Source of the DNA: Acholoe squamosa
Taxonomy: Eukaryota > Annelida > Polychaeta > Phyllodocida > Polynoidae
Reading direction: 5' to 3'
DNA: 64,000 bases
Assembly: GCA_949317995.1 (NCBI GenBank)
Contig: OX439037.1
Span: 23,309,182-23,373,181 of the forward strand
Below, piece after piece: positions 59,925-64,000 of the stretch. Made by a program: the position numbers and the translations under genes. A model generated the notes under the pieces. That model saw nothing but the letters and a program-made list of their open reading frames with translations. It made no database searches and was not told where the DNA came from. Each line of letters starts with the position of its first letter. The first letter of the stretch is position 1.

Positions 59925-62900
59925 GATCAACATTGTCTCACCTACCAATTTGAAACAACTCCAGCACCACTCTCTGAAATGACTCATTATTGATATACCT
60001 GACACTGATTGAATAAATTGTATTCCCTGATGAAGGCCTGAAAAGGCCAAAACTAGTAGGAATCTTTACATTTTAATCTTGTTGTCCAAGACTCAATTAT
60101 TCAGCTATTATCGATTCTGGATTTTAGGGAATATTTTCTACTTTTTAGACTATAGATTAAAGACCACCCAATAGCTCTTCCACGAGTGTGGACTTAATTA
60201 AATCACATTTAAGTACCCTTTGGTGTTTTCTAGATATTAAGATTCTTCTTTACTTTGTGATCGGTGTCACCGTAGGCTTCCTCAGAATATCCCATCATCG
60301 TTGATGGACCGTTATTGCTTTTGTCGAATCAGAAAGTGGGGCTTCAAGAACGACGTCCCTAAATGTGCTTAAGGCCTTACAGTCTAAGGATTCATGTAGT
60401 AAAGTAGATAGAGATGGGCGAAGAGAGTTGTTCTAATTCCTCCTGTAAGAGGATTGGGACGTATGGAATACCGCATAGAACGGTTATGGTATCGACTATA
60501 GTGGGGCTCTTTATTTTCTAAGCTTCCTATCACACCTACCCTCTATAGAATATGTAGGGGCTCTAATTCTCCAATCGGAACAAAGGTTGGTCAGCAACAG
60601 TCGATTCCTTATTACTTCAGCTGGTAGTAGGTGTATTTGAGCGTCCTCCATTCTCCCTGACAGTAGACCACTAATAAAAATAATACATTTACGAATCTCA
60701 CTTGGGCCAACACCCGCCCTGCTTGAAACGAGCACACTATATAAATGGGACTGCACTGAAAACATGGAAGATCCGAAACTAGTCAGCGGTGACCACTTTA
60801 GGTCCTCAAGTTGACGATACCTAAAACTACAGCTTTAGGTAGTCAAAATGATGACTTTAGGTCGTCATCCTGACGACCTGAGTCATCAGGATGACAATAC
60901 TGACAGTACAGAGTCATCATATTGATGACTCAGGTCGTCAGGATGATGACTTAAAGTCGTCATTTTGACTACCTAAAGCTGTAGTTTTAGGTATCGTCAA
61001 CTTGAGGACCTAAAGTGGTCACCGCTGACTAGTTTCAGAACTTCTAGGTTTTCAGTGTGTATGCCAATGAGAAGTTTACAATTTCACCTCAACCCCCCAA
61101 CAGGTCATCTTCCAGCGTGCATGCATGGTGCATACGACAAAATAGCGTATCTGGACTAAAGCCAAAGTCATAAGCCCTGCTTTCACTATTTTTTTTTTCA
61201 AATATTTTCATTTCTTTTTCTTCCAGGTCCTGATGGATTCTCAGATGATGCTCATGCGCATGGAGCATCGTGGTGCTTGTAGCTGTGACAATGACACGGG
61301 AGATGGCGCTGGGGTGCTGACAGCCATTCCCGACAAGCTTTACGCCAGAATTATAAGGTGAGACTTCCTCCTCTTTGTCTTGTTTTGAGAATTCTAAGAC
61401 GAGACTTCCTGTCATCAATCATGCTGTTGGAAAAGAAATAGCCTCCTTAATAATTCACTGAGTGTTTCTTTGGCTTGTGTCCGTTATGATGGCACATGCT
61501 GATGATTGCTAACAAAAGAAATACTCAGGAATTAATCTTATGAATTTACATCCATCCTCTGATTAAGCAACATCTTGTTGAAATGTGCTTATTATGTAAT
61601 TAAGACTGCATTGGTTCGCTGTGGGTCTCCATACATTAATTTCACTTATATCACGAACTAGCTCCTATTTGATTGGATATTTCCAAAGCACAGTGTCAAA
61701 AAAGGAACAAAATCTTATTTTCTTATTACCATCCAACATTTGGCACAATTTTCCCAAATGCTGTATCCCTGCATTATGTTTGCTAATTAAGGCCAGGGAC
61801 AAACTCCATATATCGATTAATAAAACTATAATTCTATATTGGTAGAGAGGAGCATGGCATCACATTGCCCGACCCTGGTCAGTATGCCACTGGTATGCTC
61901 TTCATGGATGACGGTACGTCACAGGAGTGTGAGGAGGCCTTCACCGCTATAGCAGAGGAGGTCGGATTGGAGGTAAGTTCTTAATTAGGGAGATAACTCA
62001 GGGTCCTTTTGGGGGAAATGATTTGCTTGCTACATTGGAATATTAGACACATTACCAACGGACAATGATGCCATTCTAGGGTTTTGTTTTACTACGTCTC
62101 ATTGTGAAGTCAGATTATGAATATGTAATTCGTTCAGTTTAAAGATCTTAACTTTATCATATATAAGTAGTCAATAGAGATGGAATAAAAAAGAAAAAAA
62201 AATGTTGTAGGTGCAGTCGAAGAGTACCAACTATCAAAGTAACAAATATTTTGTATTATGCCTAATCGATAGAAAACCACATGTGAGGCTTCCCGTTTTT
62301 CTCCTCTGGATCTCTATAGAATTCCCCCTATATACATTTACATAATACACGTATACCAATCCTTTCGTGATACGAGTCCCATGATGCTGAGAGTAGCGGT
62401 CGTGAACAAAGAACAGGTAGAATAGCCTCAGGTTTCTTTCTCTGGGCAGACTTTGTGTGTATATATGGCAGCGAAAGAGGCCTTGTGAATGTGCTGATCT
62501 ATCTCTGAGCTACCTACTGGCCCTTGTATTGATTCTCTCTGCCTACCGCTCCTGCTACTTTGGAGCAGGGCACCCACTAATACATATATACACCTGTTGC
62601 CAGTAATCCAACGTAGGTCGCCATATTGTCCCCCTGAAGCAAGTATAATCCCCAAAACCCAGTAACCCTGTCCCAAGCACGATTAAGGTGCTTGGAACGT
62701 TCGTACAAATCAAAAATTAGTTCATTTACCTACCGCTGCTGTTATCATGATACGACAATAATATTGCAGTCACTTTAGTAATGATAGATGGGGAATTATT
62801 TCGCATTTACCTCCTCAGATCCTGTGCTGGAGATCGGTGCCACGTGACTCAGAGGTGCTAGGGTCAGTGGCCAAGAAGAGTGAGCCGCTCATGAGGCAGG

Positions 62901-63649
62901 TAAGGAGCAACTCAGTGTCACAAACTGTTTTCTTTTTTTCTATTTCAATTAAACGAATCTAACAATTTTAGGGTCGCTAATTTCTTTATCTAATCCATTT
63001 ATCCATTTTGCTATCATGATATGTGAATGCAGCCCCGGCAAACCTTCTAATCGAAGTTGTAATCATATGTATGCACCGTGGCAAACCTGTGGGATCGGTA
63101 GATTCCCAAAGGGCTGACACTGTGCACCAAATCAGTTCTGGTGAGTCTTTTGTGCTCCATGAGGACAGGGGCAATAATAGGCAACCCTTAAAGGGACCAA
63201 GACTCCAATACCATTTACTTCATAAGCTGCACGAGGGATAACAATGTCTTACGTGAAGATGGCTGATATGACAGGTCAATTGTTGATTTTGACATCCATT
63301 GCAATTTCTAGGTATTCCTCGGCTGTGAGGAAGAGGGCCAAGCATTCCAAAGAAAGGTAGGCTGGTGATTCATCTCATTAGCTAATATCTATTATTTCTC
63401 GTTTGTATGACCAAACAATGTGGCTTAATATGATCACATCACACCTCTATTCTTCAATATCTGTAATGCTATACACATTAGACTTTCTGGTTGATAAAAT
63501 AATAGCATTTTCATTATAAATTTACATTCCAAAAAAAGTCTCTTTTCTCCTAGGTCTTCACGCTACGAAAGCTAGCAACACATCGGGTACCAGAATTGGG
63601 CCATCGATTCTACATCGCCAGCTTGTCCACTGAGACAGTTGTCTATAAG
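34945..63649 (+). CDS. GOGAT: Glutamate synthase (GOGAT), N-terminal glutaminase domain, six coding exons; 3' part beyond window
   Basis: Glutamate synthase makes two L-glutamate from L-glutamine and 2-oxoglutarate using NAD(P)H. The six exons (34945-35061, 61227-61357, 61846-61972, 62819-62899, 63312-63356, 63554-63649) join in frame to 199 residues of a protein that is usually about 2,000 aa. This part is the class II (Ntn-type) glutamine amidotransferase domain. Cys24 in ACGVGF is the expected nucleophile, exposed when a 23-residue propeptide is removed; MEHRGA (about 51-56) and DTGDGAG (about 63-69) are conserved substrate-site motifs; GMLF, the CWRSVP and FYIASLS stretches follow the bacterial GltB order. 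All junctions are GT-AG. The ATG has A at -3. An acceptor 67 bp upstream (34876-34877) implies at least one earlier untranslated exon. Intron 1 is about 26 kb and full of mobile elements. Confidence 0.93.
35062..36904. other. Start of GOGAT intron 1; nothing recognised
   Basis: Contains a GTT-rich/T-rich run (35220-35265) and short chance frames. No transposon or RNA gene recognised. Confidence 0.4.
37671..37736. repeat. GGTGAGT hairpin family, member 3
   Basis: CATGAATGCAGCCCTGGCGAGTATAG ... GGCATTGCTGCATTCAT, imperfect palindrome of about 65 bp; the outer ATGAATGCAG pairs with CTGCATTCAT. Confidence 0.6.
38024..38345 (+). repeat. Dispersed repeat family R1, copy 2
   Basis: High similarity to 3607-3975, same orientation. 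It lacks about 40 bp between the TTTTCA.TTTTG block and ATTGTAATGG. The palindrome arm is altered (GCCATTGCAACC). Confidence 0.8.
41156..42154. other. No gene recognised
   Basis: AT-rich intronic sequence between the two duplication blocks. Confidence 0.4.
42155..42381 (-). repeat. 3' LTR of the TRIM-like element (227 bp)
   Basis: Second LTR in element sense, one base shorter in the tRNA T stem. Confidence 0.75.
42177..42247 (-). ncRNA. tRNA-like cassette in 3' LTR
   Basis: 71 nt, same architecture. B box GGTTCGAATCC is canonical, but one T-stem base is lost and position 1 is T rather than G. TTTT follows 6 nt downstream. Confidence 0.7.
42395..42479. repeat. Internal hairpin of the TRIM-like element
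   Basis: The outer stem GCTTCGACC (42395-42403) pairs with GGTCGAAGC (42471-42479), with an inner stem CAGCACT (42415-42421) with AGTGCT(A)G (42461-42468). Nested order makes one long hairpin; a packaging or dimerisation role is conceivable. Confidence 0.6.
42548..42560 (-). other. Primer-binding site matching the element's own tRNA-like 3' end
   Basis: Minus-strand TGGTAGGGAAACC is the exact complement of GGTTTCCCTA (3' end of both tRNA-like cassettes) plus CCA. The match extends one more base (G) into the 5'-LTR cassette's T stem. It sits one base inside the 5' LTR. Confidence 0.65.
42562..42789 (-). repeat. 5' LTR of the TRIM-like element (228 bp)
   Basis: First LTR in element sense. Differs from the other copy at roughly 15 positions, mostly transitions (about 93% identical by eye), suggesting an old insertion. 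Confidence 0.75.
42584..42655 (-). ncRNA. tRNA-like cassette in 5' LTR (GAA anticodon, Phe-like)
   Basis: 72 nt. A 7-bp acceptor (GGGGAAG with TTTCCCT, two wobbles), D arm GCTC/GAGC within the A box TAGCTCAGTGGTAGAGC, a loop CTGAAGG with GAA at the anticodon position, perfect T stem CCGGG/CCCGG and B box GGTTTGAATCC, discriminator A. The anticodon stem has two mismatches. A TTTT run lies 6 nt downstream, a possible Pol III terminator. Derived from a tRNA gene; whether it is still transcribed or processed is unknown. Confidence 0.7.
43000..46205 (+). repeat. Diverged duplication in intron 1, block B
   Basis: Partner of block A (36905-41155), same strand and order. Starts about 6.1 kb and ends about 5.1 kb from the equivalent points, so it has lost or failed to gain roughly 1 kb. 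Confidence 0.55.
45238..45315 (+). repeat. Dispersed repeat R2, copy 2
   Basis: Matches 10420-10500 in the same orientation, within duplication block B. Confidence 0.7.
46206..47008. other. Intron sequence with two hairpin-family members
   Basis: Members lie at 46616-46679 (ATCATGATGCACAAAGTCAGTG ... paired with CACTGATGCATTATG, weaker) and 46727-46780 (ATGCATGAATGCAGCACTGGTGAGT paired with ACTCGTCAAAGTTGCATTCAT). A G10 run lies at about 46279. No coding region recognised. Confidence 0.5.
47009..47208. other. Assembly gap, 200 N
   Basis: Exactly 200 unknown bases, probably a nominal scaffold gap. It coincides with the left edge of the Penelope-like array, so further copies may be missing. 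Confidence 0.98.
47273..47737 (+). pseudogene. PLE copy 1 ORF1, frameshifted
   Basis: Starts at the ATG equivalent to copy 2. One inserted C after about codon 133 changes frame and brings an early stop at 47737; the intact version has 243 residues. Confidence 0.85.
47840..50179 (+). pseudogene. PLE copy 1 ORF2 (RT-GIY-YIG), interrupted by TAG
   Basis: RT part 47840-49693 (618 codons), TAG at 49694-49696, then the same frame continues through the GIY-YIG nuclease to 50179. Catalytic residues are unchanged. Only the stop codon differs from the copy 3 frame. Confidence 0.9.
50240..51025 (+). CDS. PLE copy 1 ORF3, C2H2 zinc-finger protein (261 aa)
   Basis: Intact and the same length as in copies 2 and 3; see the copy 3 entry for motifs. 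Confidence 0.8.
   Translation: MISKCKYCDKFFSNNGLRRHLTMAHGASSRVICAHCHKDFDRTTNARRHSKRHHPDETFICFVEFVKPGESHVVPVANTSPQLNTNYRDQHSTNYGNTVKDNSSPILKPSDPLHAEIEELLDSILSSQNHPTDSEPINSKPTQCEINEGPKMPEENVTPSRGSTSYETIDYQSLYDILGWKYDGESTPTISESPTTKLKNVPSEVKEEMSLPTPLPSSPEICNWVPVPWAQDEYPPVKFEHFNHHIDVYDFLPTQPYNCRH
51234..51260 (+). repeat. (TA)n in PLE copy 1, about 26 bp
   Basis: Shortest of the three homologous TA runs. Confidence 0.95.
51360..51401 (+). ncRNA. Hammerhead-like motif, PLE copy 1 (degenerate)
   Basis: ATTCC | CTGATGA | A GGCC TGAAAA GGCC | AAAA C TA GT A | GGAAT. Stem I ATTCC/GGAAT, stem II GGCC/GGCC and a two-pair stem III with an A at the cleavage position all fit a type I hammerhead. The invariant GAA is AAA, which should reduce or abolish cleavage. 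Confidence 0.45.
51597..52328 (+). CDS. PLE copy 2 ORF1 (243 aa)
   Basis: Same protein as the copy 3 ORF1 (55924-56655); no difference seen. Confidence 0.75.
   Translation: MSLMNPTCGSPTGTSVKTPIIEITESTGNLSLDQQNNRPKRQRTEEENGEPEVVTTTSNSNRGNVSPRTTLRAVRSNTRLKQLKRKPPQFKTTVTLTIRTAPWYKALKKVGLALTKSEHHRDTLKTHLENHTVPRGLQASITAQIPDVSASFISDWEEAHSAFSTKLATILRDYWQTRAEKLTQEYHDHCNLMTTKCNPTEATAIMKGVEGIMEEMKTKLSQKTAKKTGASENQESQLSTSTQ
52163..54502 (+). pseudogene. PLE copy 2 ORF2 (RT-GIY-YIG), interrupted by TAG
   Basis: Same TAC-to-TAG change as copy 1 (54017-54019) between the RT and nuclease domains; frame otherwise open to 54502. The RT half alone could still be made. Confidence 0.9.
54563..55348 (+). CDS. 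PLE copy 2 ORF3, C2H2 zinc-finger protein (261 aa)
   Basis: Identical in length and sequence, as far as read, to the copy 3 ORF3. Confidence 0.8.
   Translation: MISKCKYCDKFFSNNGLRRHLTMAHGASSRVICAHCHKDFDRTTNARRHSKRHHPDETFICFVEFVKPGESHVVPVANTSPQLNTNYRDQHSTNYGNTVKDNSSPILKPSDPLHAEIEELLDSILSSQNHPTDSEPINSKPTQCEINEGPKMPEENVTPSRGSTSYETIDYQSLYDILGWKYDGESTPTISESPTTKLKNVPSEVKEEMSLPTPLPSSPEICNWVPVPWAQDEYPPVKFEHFNHHIDVYDFLPTQPYNCRH
55557..55586 (+). repeat. (TA)n in PLE copy 2, about 30 bp
   Basis: Intermediate length between copies 1 and 3. Confidence 0.95.
55687..55728 (+). ncRNA. Hammerhead-like motif, PLE copy 2 (degenerate)
   Basis: Same sequence as in copy 1, including the altered core base. Confidence 0.45.
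55924..56655 (+). CDS. PLE copy 3 ORF1 (243 aa), unknown accessory protein
   Basis: Chosen start is the first ATG (an upstream in-frame TTG at 55900 is also open). The protein is basic and polar, with a nuclear-signal-like PKRQR near residues 38-43 and a second basic cluster (RLKQLKRK). The middle and C-terminal parts, rich in Ala, Glu, Thr and Lys, are probably helical, and there are no Cys clusters or known catalytic motifs. It overlaps the ORF2 start by 166 bp in the -1 frame, so ORF2 may be made by frameshifting or reinitiation. A role as an RNA-binding or structural ORF1 protein is inferred from position only. Confidence 0.7.
   Translation: MSLMNPTCGSPTGTSVKTPIIEITESTGNLSLDQQNNRPKRQRTEEENGEPEVVTTTSNSNRGNVSPRTTLRAVRSNTRLKQLKRKPPQFKTTVTLTIRTAPWYKALKKVGLALTKSEHHRDTLKTHLENHTVPRGLQASITAQIPDVSASFISDWEEAHSAFSTKLATILRDYWQTRAEKLTQEYHDHCNLMTTKCNPTEATAIMKGVEGIMEEMKTKLSQKTAKKTGASENQESQLSTSTQ
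56490..58829 (+). CDS. PLE copy 3 ORF2: reverse transcriptase with C-terminal GIY-YIG endonuclease (779 aa)
   Basis: Copies element RNA into DNA and nicks the target. Recognisable Penelope-type landmarks: LNFIPTP near residue 75, KSADKGGATV, TLPKIHK, GRPIVSA, TIDVCSLYTSI with the first catalytic Asp at 332, HGTAMGTKMAPNFANLFM, RFIDDIF with catalytic Asp 430-431, then FLDTTVYR and the thumb. Past residue 618 a Cys/His-rich segment (CGRHKHC) precedes the GIY-YIG nuclease: VVYVITC (683-689), QYVGET (695-700), then Arg707 and His711. This RT plus GIY-YIG order is specific to canonical Penelope-like elements (Penelope/Poseidon/Neptune group). Length is typical. At 58344-58346 this copy has TAC where copies 1 and 2 have TAG. 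Confidence 0.95.
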   Translation: MQPHDNKMQPNGGNSNNERSGRNHGGNENKTEPKNGQKNRRFRKPREPTLHLDTIVNLSDHILSDDENKLLNKGLNFIPTPMDPHPAKTLQDCLLFTRKIRLNELHKEDTSYTQLEPTTFIEPDKQPTGWTPPPGRNAYVDCYTHSVTTKVENLKKSKNTRDNLTPGERMALRDLGNNLDIVIKSADKGGATVIKNAEDFETECQRQLSDDKYYKKLPSDTTGKINKKLSKEIGHLCSQGFLPKKCKTNLINQYPRTPQFYTLPKIHKANNPGRPIVSACDGPTEHISSYVDKIIKPLAMELPSYIRDTSDFINHLVNLDPLTEREHLVTIDVCSLYTSIPHAQGIAACNHFLNKRPNPYPHTFVVAKLIYNILTNNVFEFNNAFYIQTHGTAMGTKMAPNFANLFMGHLESDLLSKSFIQPRVWLRFIDDIFTILPGPEEVTAFTEYINEYHPTIQFTVEHSDQEINFLDTTVYRGPNNEICTRLYTKPTDAHMYLQWNSYHPLALKKSIPFSQLTRLKTIDTLPEDYEKHSKLLLQRFKNHGYPNKILQVAKPKASRLRRENLLKPKPIKERDSTLYITEYNPKHTIILKILKESQAVLAADPIQTEKYPPRVSVTYRKSKNLKNSLVHTSYPPKKKTPGSSSCGRHKHCVKIKNTTEVTSTSTGRTFRIVGHNTCATNNVVYVITCLNCSKQYVGETSHSAIKRLGQHLNDIRRLTDPRYNSSSSENDDDEQEIHWAKKETEVSKHFRDDTGCGGDMVSMTIVDGTGKTKKLETAP
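58890..59675 (+). CDS. PLE copy 3 ORF3, C2H2 zinc-finger protein (261 aa)
   Basis: Starts 61 bp after the ORF2 stop. The N-terminus has two fingers: C5-X2-C8-X11-H20-X4-H25 (one residue short of the usual spacer) and C33-X2-C36-X12-H49-X3-H53. The remaining 200 residues are acidic, Ser/Pro/Thr-rich and probably disordered, with short conserved-looking patches (IEELLDSIL, a Trp-rich NWVPVPW). It resembles a small DNA-binding regulator with an activation-type tail. It is open and unchanged in all three copies and clearly inside the repeat unit, so it belongs to the element. I know of no standard Penelope-like element with such an ORF. It could aid target choice, silence competitors or be a captured host gene; all of that is inference. 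Confidence 0.8.
   Translation: MISKCKYCDKFFSNNGLRRHLTMAHGASSRVICAHCHKDFDRTTNARRHSKRHHPDETFICFVEFVKPGESHVVPVANTSPQLNTNYRDQHSTNYGNTVKDNSSPILKPSDPLHAEIEELLDSILSSQNHPTDSEPINSKPTQCEINEGPKMPEENVTPSRGSTSYETIDYQSLYDILGWKYDGESTPTISESPTTKLKNVPSEVKEEMSLPTPLPSSPEICNWVPVPWAQDEYPPVKFEHFNHHIDVYDFLPTQPYNCRH
59884..59921 (+). repeat. (TA)n in PLE copy 3, about 38 bp
   Basis: Longest of the three homologous runs. Confidence 0.95.
60022..60063 (+). ncRNA. Hammerhead-like motif, PLE copy 3 (degenerate)
   Basis: Same sequence as in copies 1 and 2. Confidence 0.45.
60150..60753. other. Intron sequence, nothing recognised
   Basis: The minus strand has an 84-codon frame at 60511-60765 that partly overlaps the foldback element end; no motif recognised. 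Could hold LTR or other element remnants. Confidence 0.35.
60754..61057. mobile_element. Foldback/MITE element, 304 bp, arms about 140 bp
   Basis: Ends CACTGAAAAC (60754) and GTTTTCAGTG (61057) are exact inverted repeats. After a few mismatches the arms pair almost perfectly from GAAACTAGTCAGCGGTGACC inward to GATGAC, leaving a centre of about 30 bp. Arms are rich in TAGGTCGTCA/TGATGAC units. No coding capacity. Superfamily not assigned; target duplication not evident. It lies about 170 bp upstream of GOGAT exon 2. Confidence 0.85.
61227..61357 (+). CDS. GOGAT: GOGAT coding exon 2 (residues 40-83)
   Basis: Acceptor TTCTTCCAG, donor AAG|GTGAGA, 131 bp, ends in phase 2 (Arg83 split). Contains MEHRGA and DTGDGAG. 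Confidence 0.92.
61358..61845. other. GOGAT intron 2
   Basis: 488 bp, no feature recognised. Confidence 0.7.
61846..61972 (+). CDS. GOGAT: GOGAT coding exon 3 (residues 83-125)
   Basis: 127 bp. Acceptor ATTGGTAG; of the closely spaced AGs, only this one keeps the frame. Donor GAG|GTAAGT. Encodes LPDPGQYATGMLF, the GltB-like segment. Confidence 0.9.
61973..62818. other. GOGAT intron 3
   Basis: 846 bp, no feature recognised. Confidence 0.7.
62819..62899 (+). CDS. GOGAT: GOGAT coding exon 4 (residues 126-152)
   Basis: 81 bp, phase 0 on both sides. Acceptor CCTCCTCAG, donor CAG|GTAAGG. Encodes CWRSVPRDSEVLG, matching the GltB GWRDVP...VLG region. Confidence 0.9.
62900..63311. other. GOGAT intron 4
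   Basis: 412 bp. Contains a weak partial match to the hairpin family (GTGAATGCAGCCCCGGC near 63026). Confidence 0.6.
63312..63356 (+). CDS. GOGAT: GOGAT coding exon 5 (residues 153-167)
   Basis: A 45-bp micro-exon, phase 0 on both sides. Acceptor ATTTCTAG, donor AAG|GTAGGC. It encodes an acidic loop segment between the glutaminase motifs. Confidence 0.75.
63554..63649 (+). CDS. GOGAT: GOGAT coding exon 6 (residues 168-199)
   Basis: 96 bp, phase 0. Acceptor CTCCTAG, donor AAG|GTATAG. Encodes FYIASLSTETVVYK, equivalent to GltB FYVCSLSNLVNIYK. The gene continues beyond the window. Confidence 0.9.
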
Positions 63650-64000
63650 GTATAGTTTTAAAACTCACAGGTGTTAAATACCCCTAACATGATAATATGA
63701 CCCATTTGTAATGAAAATGGACCGGGTTTTGATGTAATAAACTGCTGAAAGAGTTTTGAAGTCGATTTAACTATGATTGTGAATTAAATGCGATGAATAT
63801 GACTCCAGTAATAAGCAGTCTCTGCTCTCACCTGTCTGGACATCGGTTATGCAATTCAAACGAATGCAGTCAATACAGCCAAGTGGAAATGGGCTCTGGA
63901 TGTACCTCTTTGGTTTCTCACATTACCATATTTACTACTACTACTACAATAATGCTCTCTCGGTAGACTGCTATTAACTTTAATACCTTAATCACAGTTT
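63650..64000. other. Start of GOGAT intron 6
   Basis: No further exon recognised before the window end. Confidence 0.6.

Larger units (their letters stand above)
55813..60149 (+). mobile_element. Penelope-like element, copy 3 (the only copy with intact ORF2)
   Basis: About 4.34 kb, last unit of the array. Carries ORF1, ORF2 and ORF3, all open, an expanded (TA)n run and the hammerhead-like motif. At the right it stops after CTTTTTAGA and unrelated sequence begins. Same strand as the GOGAT gene, within its intron 1. Tandem head-to-tail copies are usual for Penelope-like elements. Confidence 0.93.

Noticed and set aside
61089-61418. 109-aa minus-strand frame
   Set aside because: It is the antisense of GOGAT exon 2 and its flanks.
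1-64000. CRISPR array or prokaryotic operon
   Set aside because: Repeats lack regular spacer structure, genes are split by GT-AG introns, and retrotransposons of eukaryotic type dominate.

Overview
The window is nuclear DNA of an animal. Coding sequence is sparse and split by GT-AG introns, repeats dominate, and there is one assembly gap (47009-47208, 200 N). The only host gene recognised with confidence is the 5' part of a eukaryotic glutamate synthase (GOGAT). Vertebrates lack this gene, so an invertebrate (possibly a marine deuterostome such as a lancelet, hemichordate or echinoderm) is the likely source; the sequence does not fix the phylum.

Layout. 1-3606: 5' part of a Ty3/gypsy-like LTR retrotransposon on the minus strand (LTR, tRNA-His-type primer site, long coiled-coil Gag with an in-frame TGA, zinc knuckle, pol starting in the -1 frame at the window edge). 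3607-14035: nested non-autonomous DNA transposons (hAT-like, piggyBac-like, CACTG-ended), one unidentified intact single-exon ORF (8939-9649, minus) and a 5'-truncated LINE with a (CTAT)n tail. 14600-34877: no proven gene, but a CCAAT/E-box stretch followed by a strong splice donor, and a second candidate untranslated exon, could be the start of the GOGAT transcript. 34945-63649: six GOGAT coding exons encoding 199 residues. Intron 1 is about 26 kb and hosts almost everything else: a diverged colinear duplication, a miniature LTR element with a tRNA-like cassette in each LTR, a head-to-tail triple array of a Penelope-like element, and a 304-bp foldback element just before exon 2.

Two systems stand out. 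(1) 42155-42789 is a 635-bp non-coding element with 227/228-bp direct terminal repeats (TG...CA, about 93% alike), a 4-bp target duplication and a primer-binding site one base inside the 5' LTR. Each LTR carries a tRNA-like sequence with A box, B box and TTTT terminator. The primer-binding site is complementary to the 3' end of that same tRNA-like sequence plus CCA, so the element may encode its own primer. (2) 47209-60149 holds three nearly identical Penelope-like copies. Each has an ORF1, a reverse transcriptase-GIY-YIG ORF2 overlapping it in the -1 frame, an extra ORF3 with two C2H2 zinc fingers, and a degenerate hammerhead-like motif near the unit end. Only the third copy has an uninterrupted ORF2.

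Motif matches, splice sites and repeat pairings were read by eye. No database search, folding program or alignment was run, so family names rest on motif recognition.
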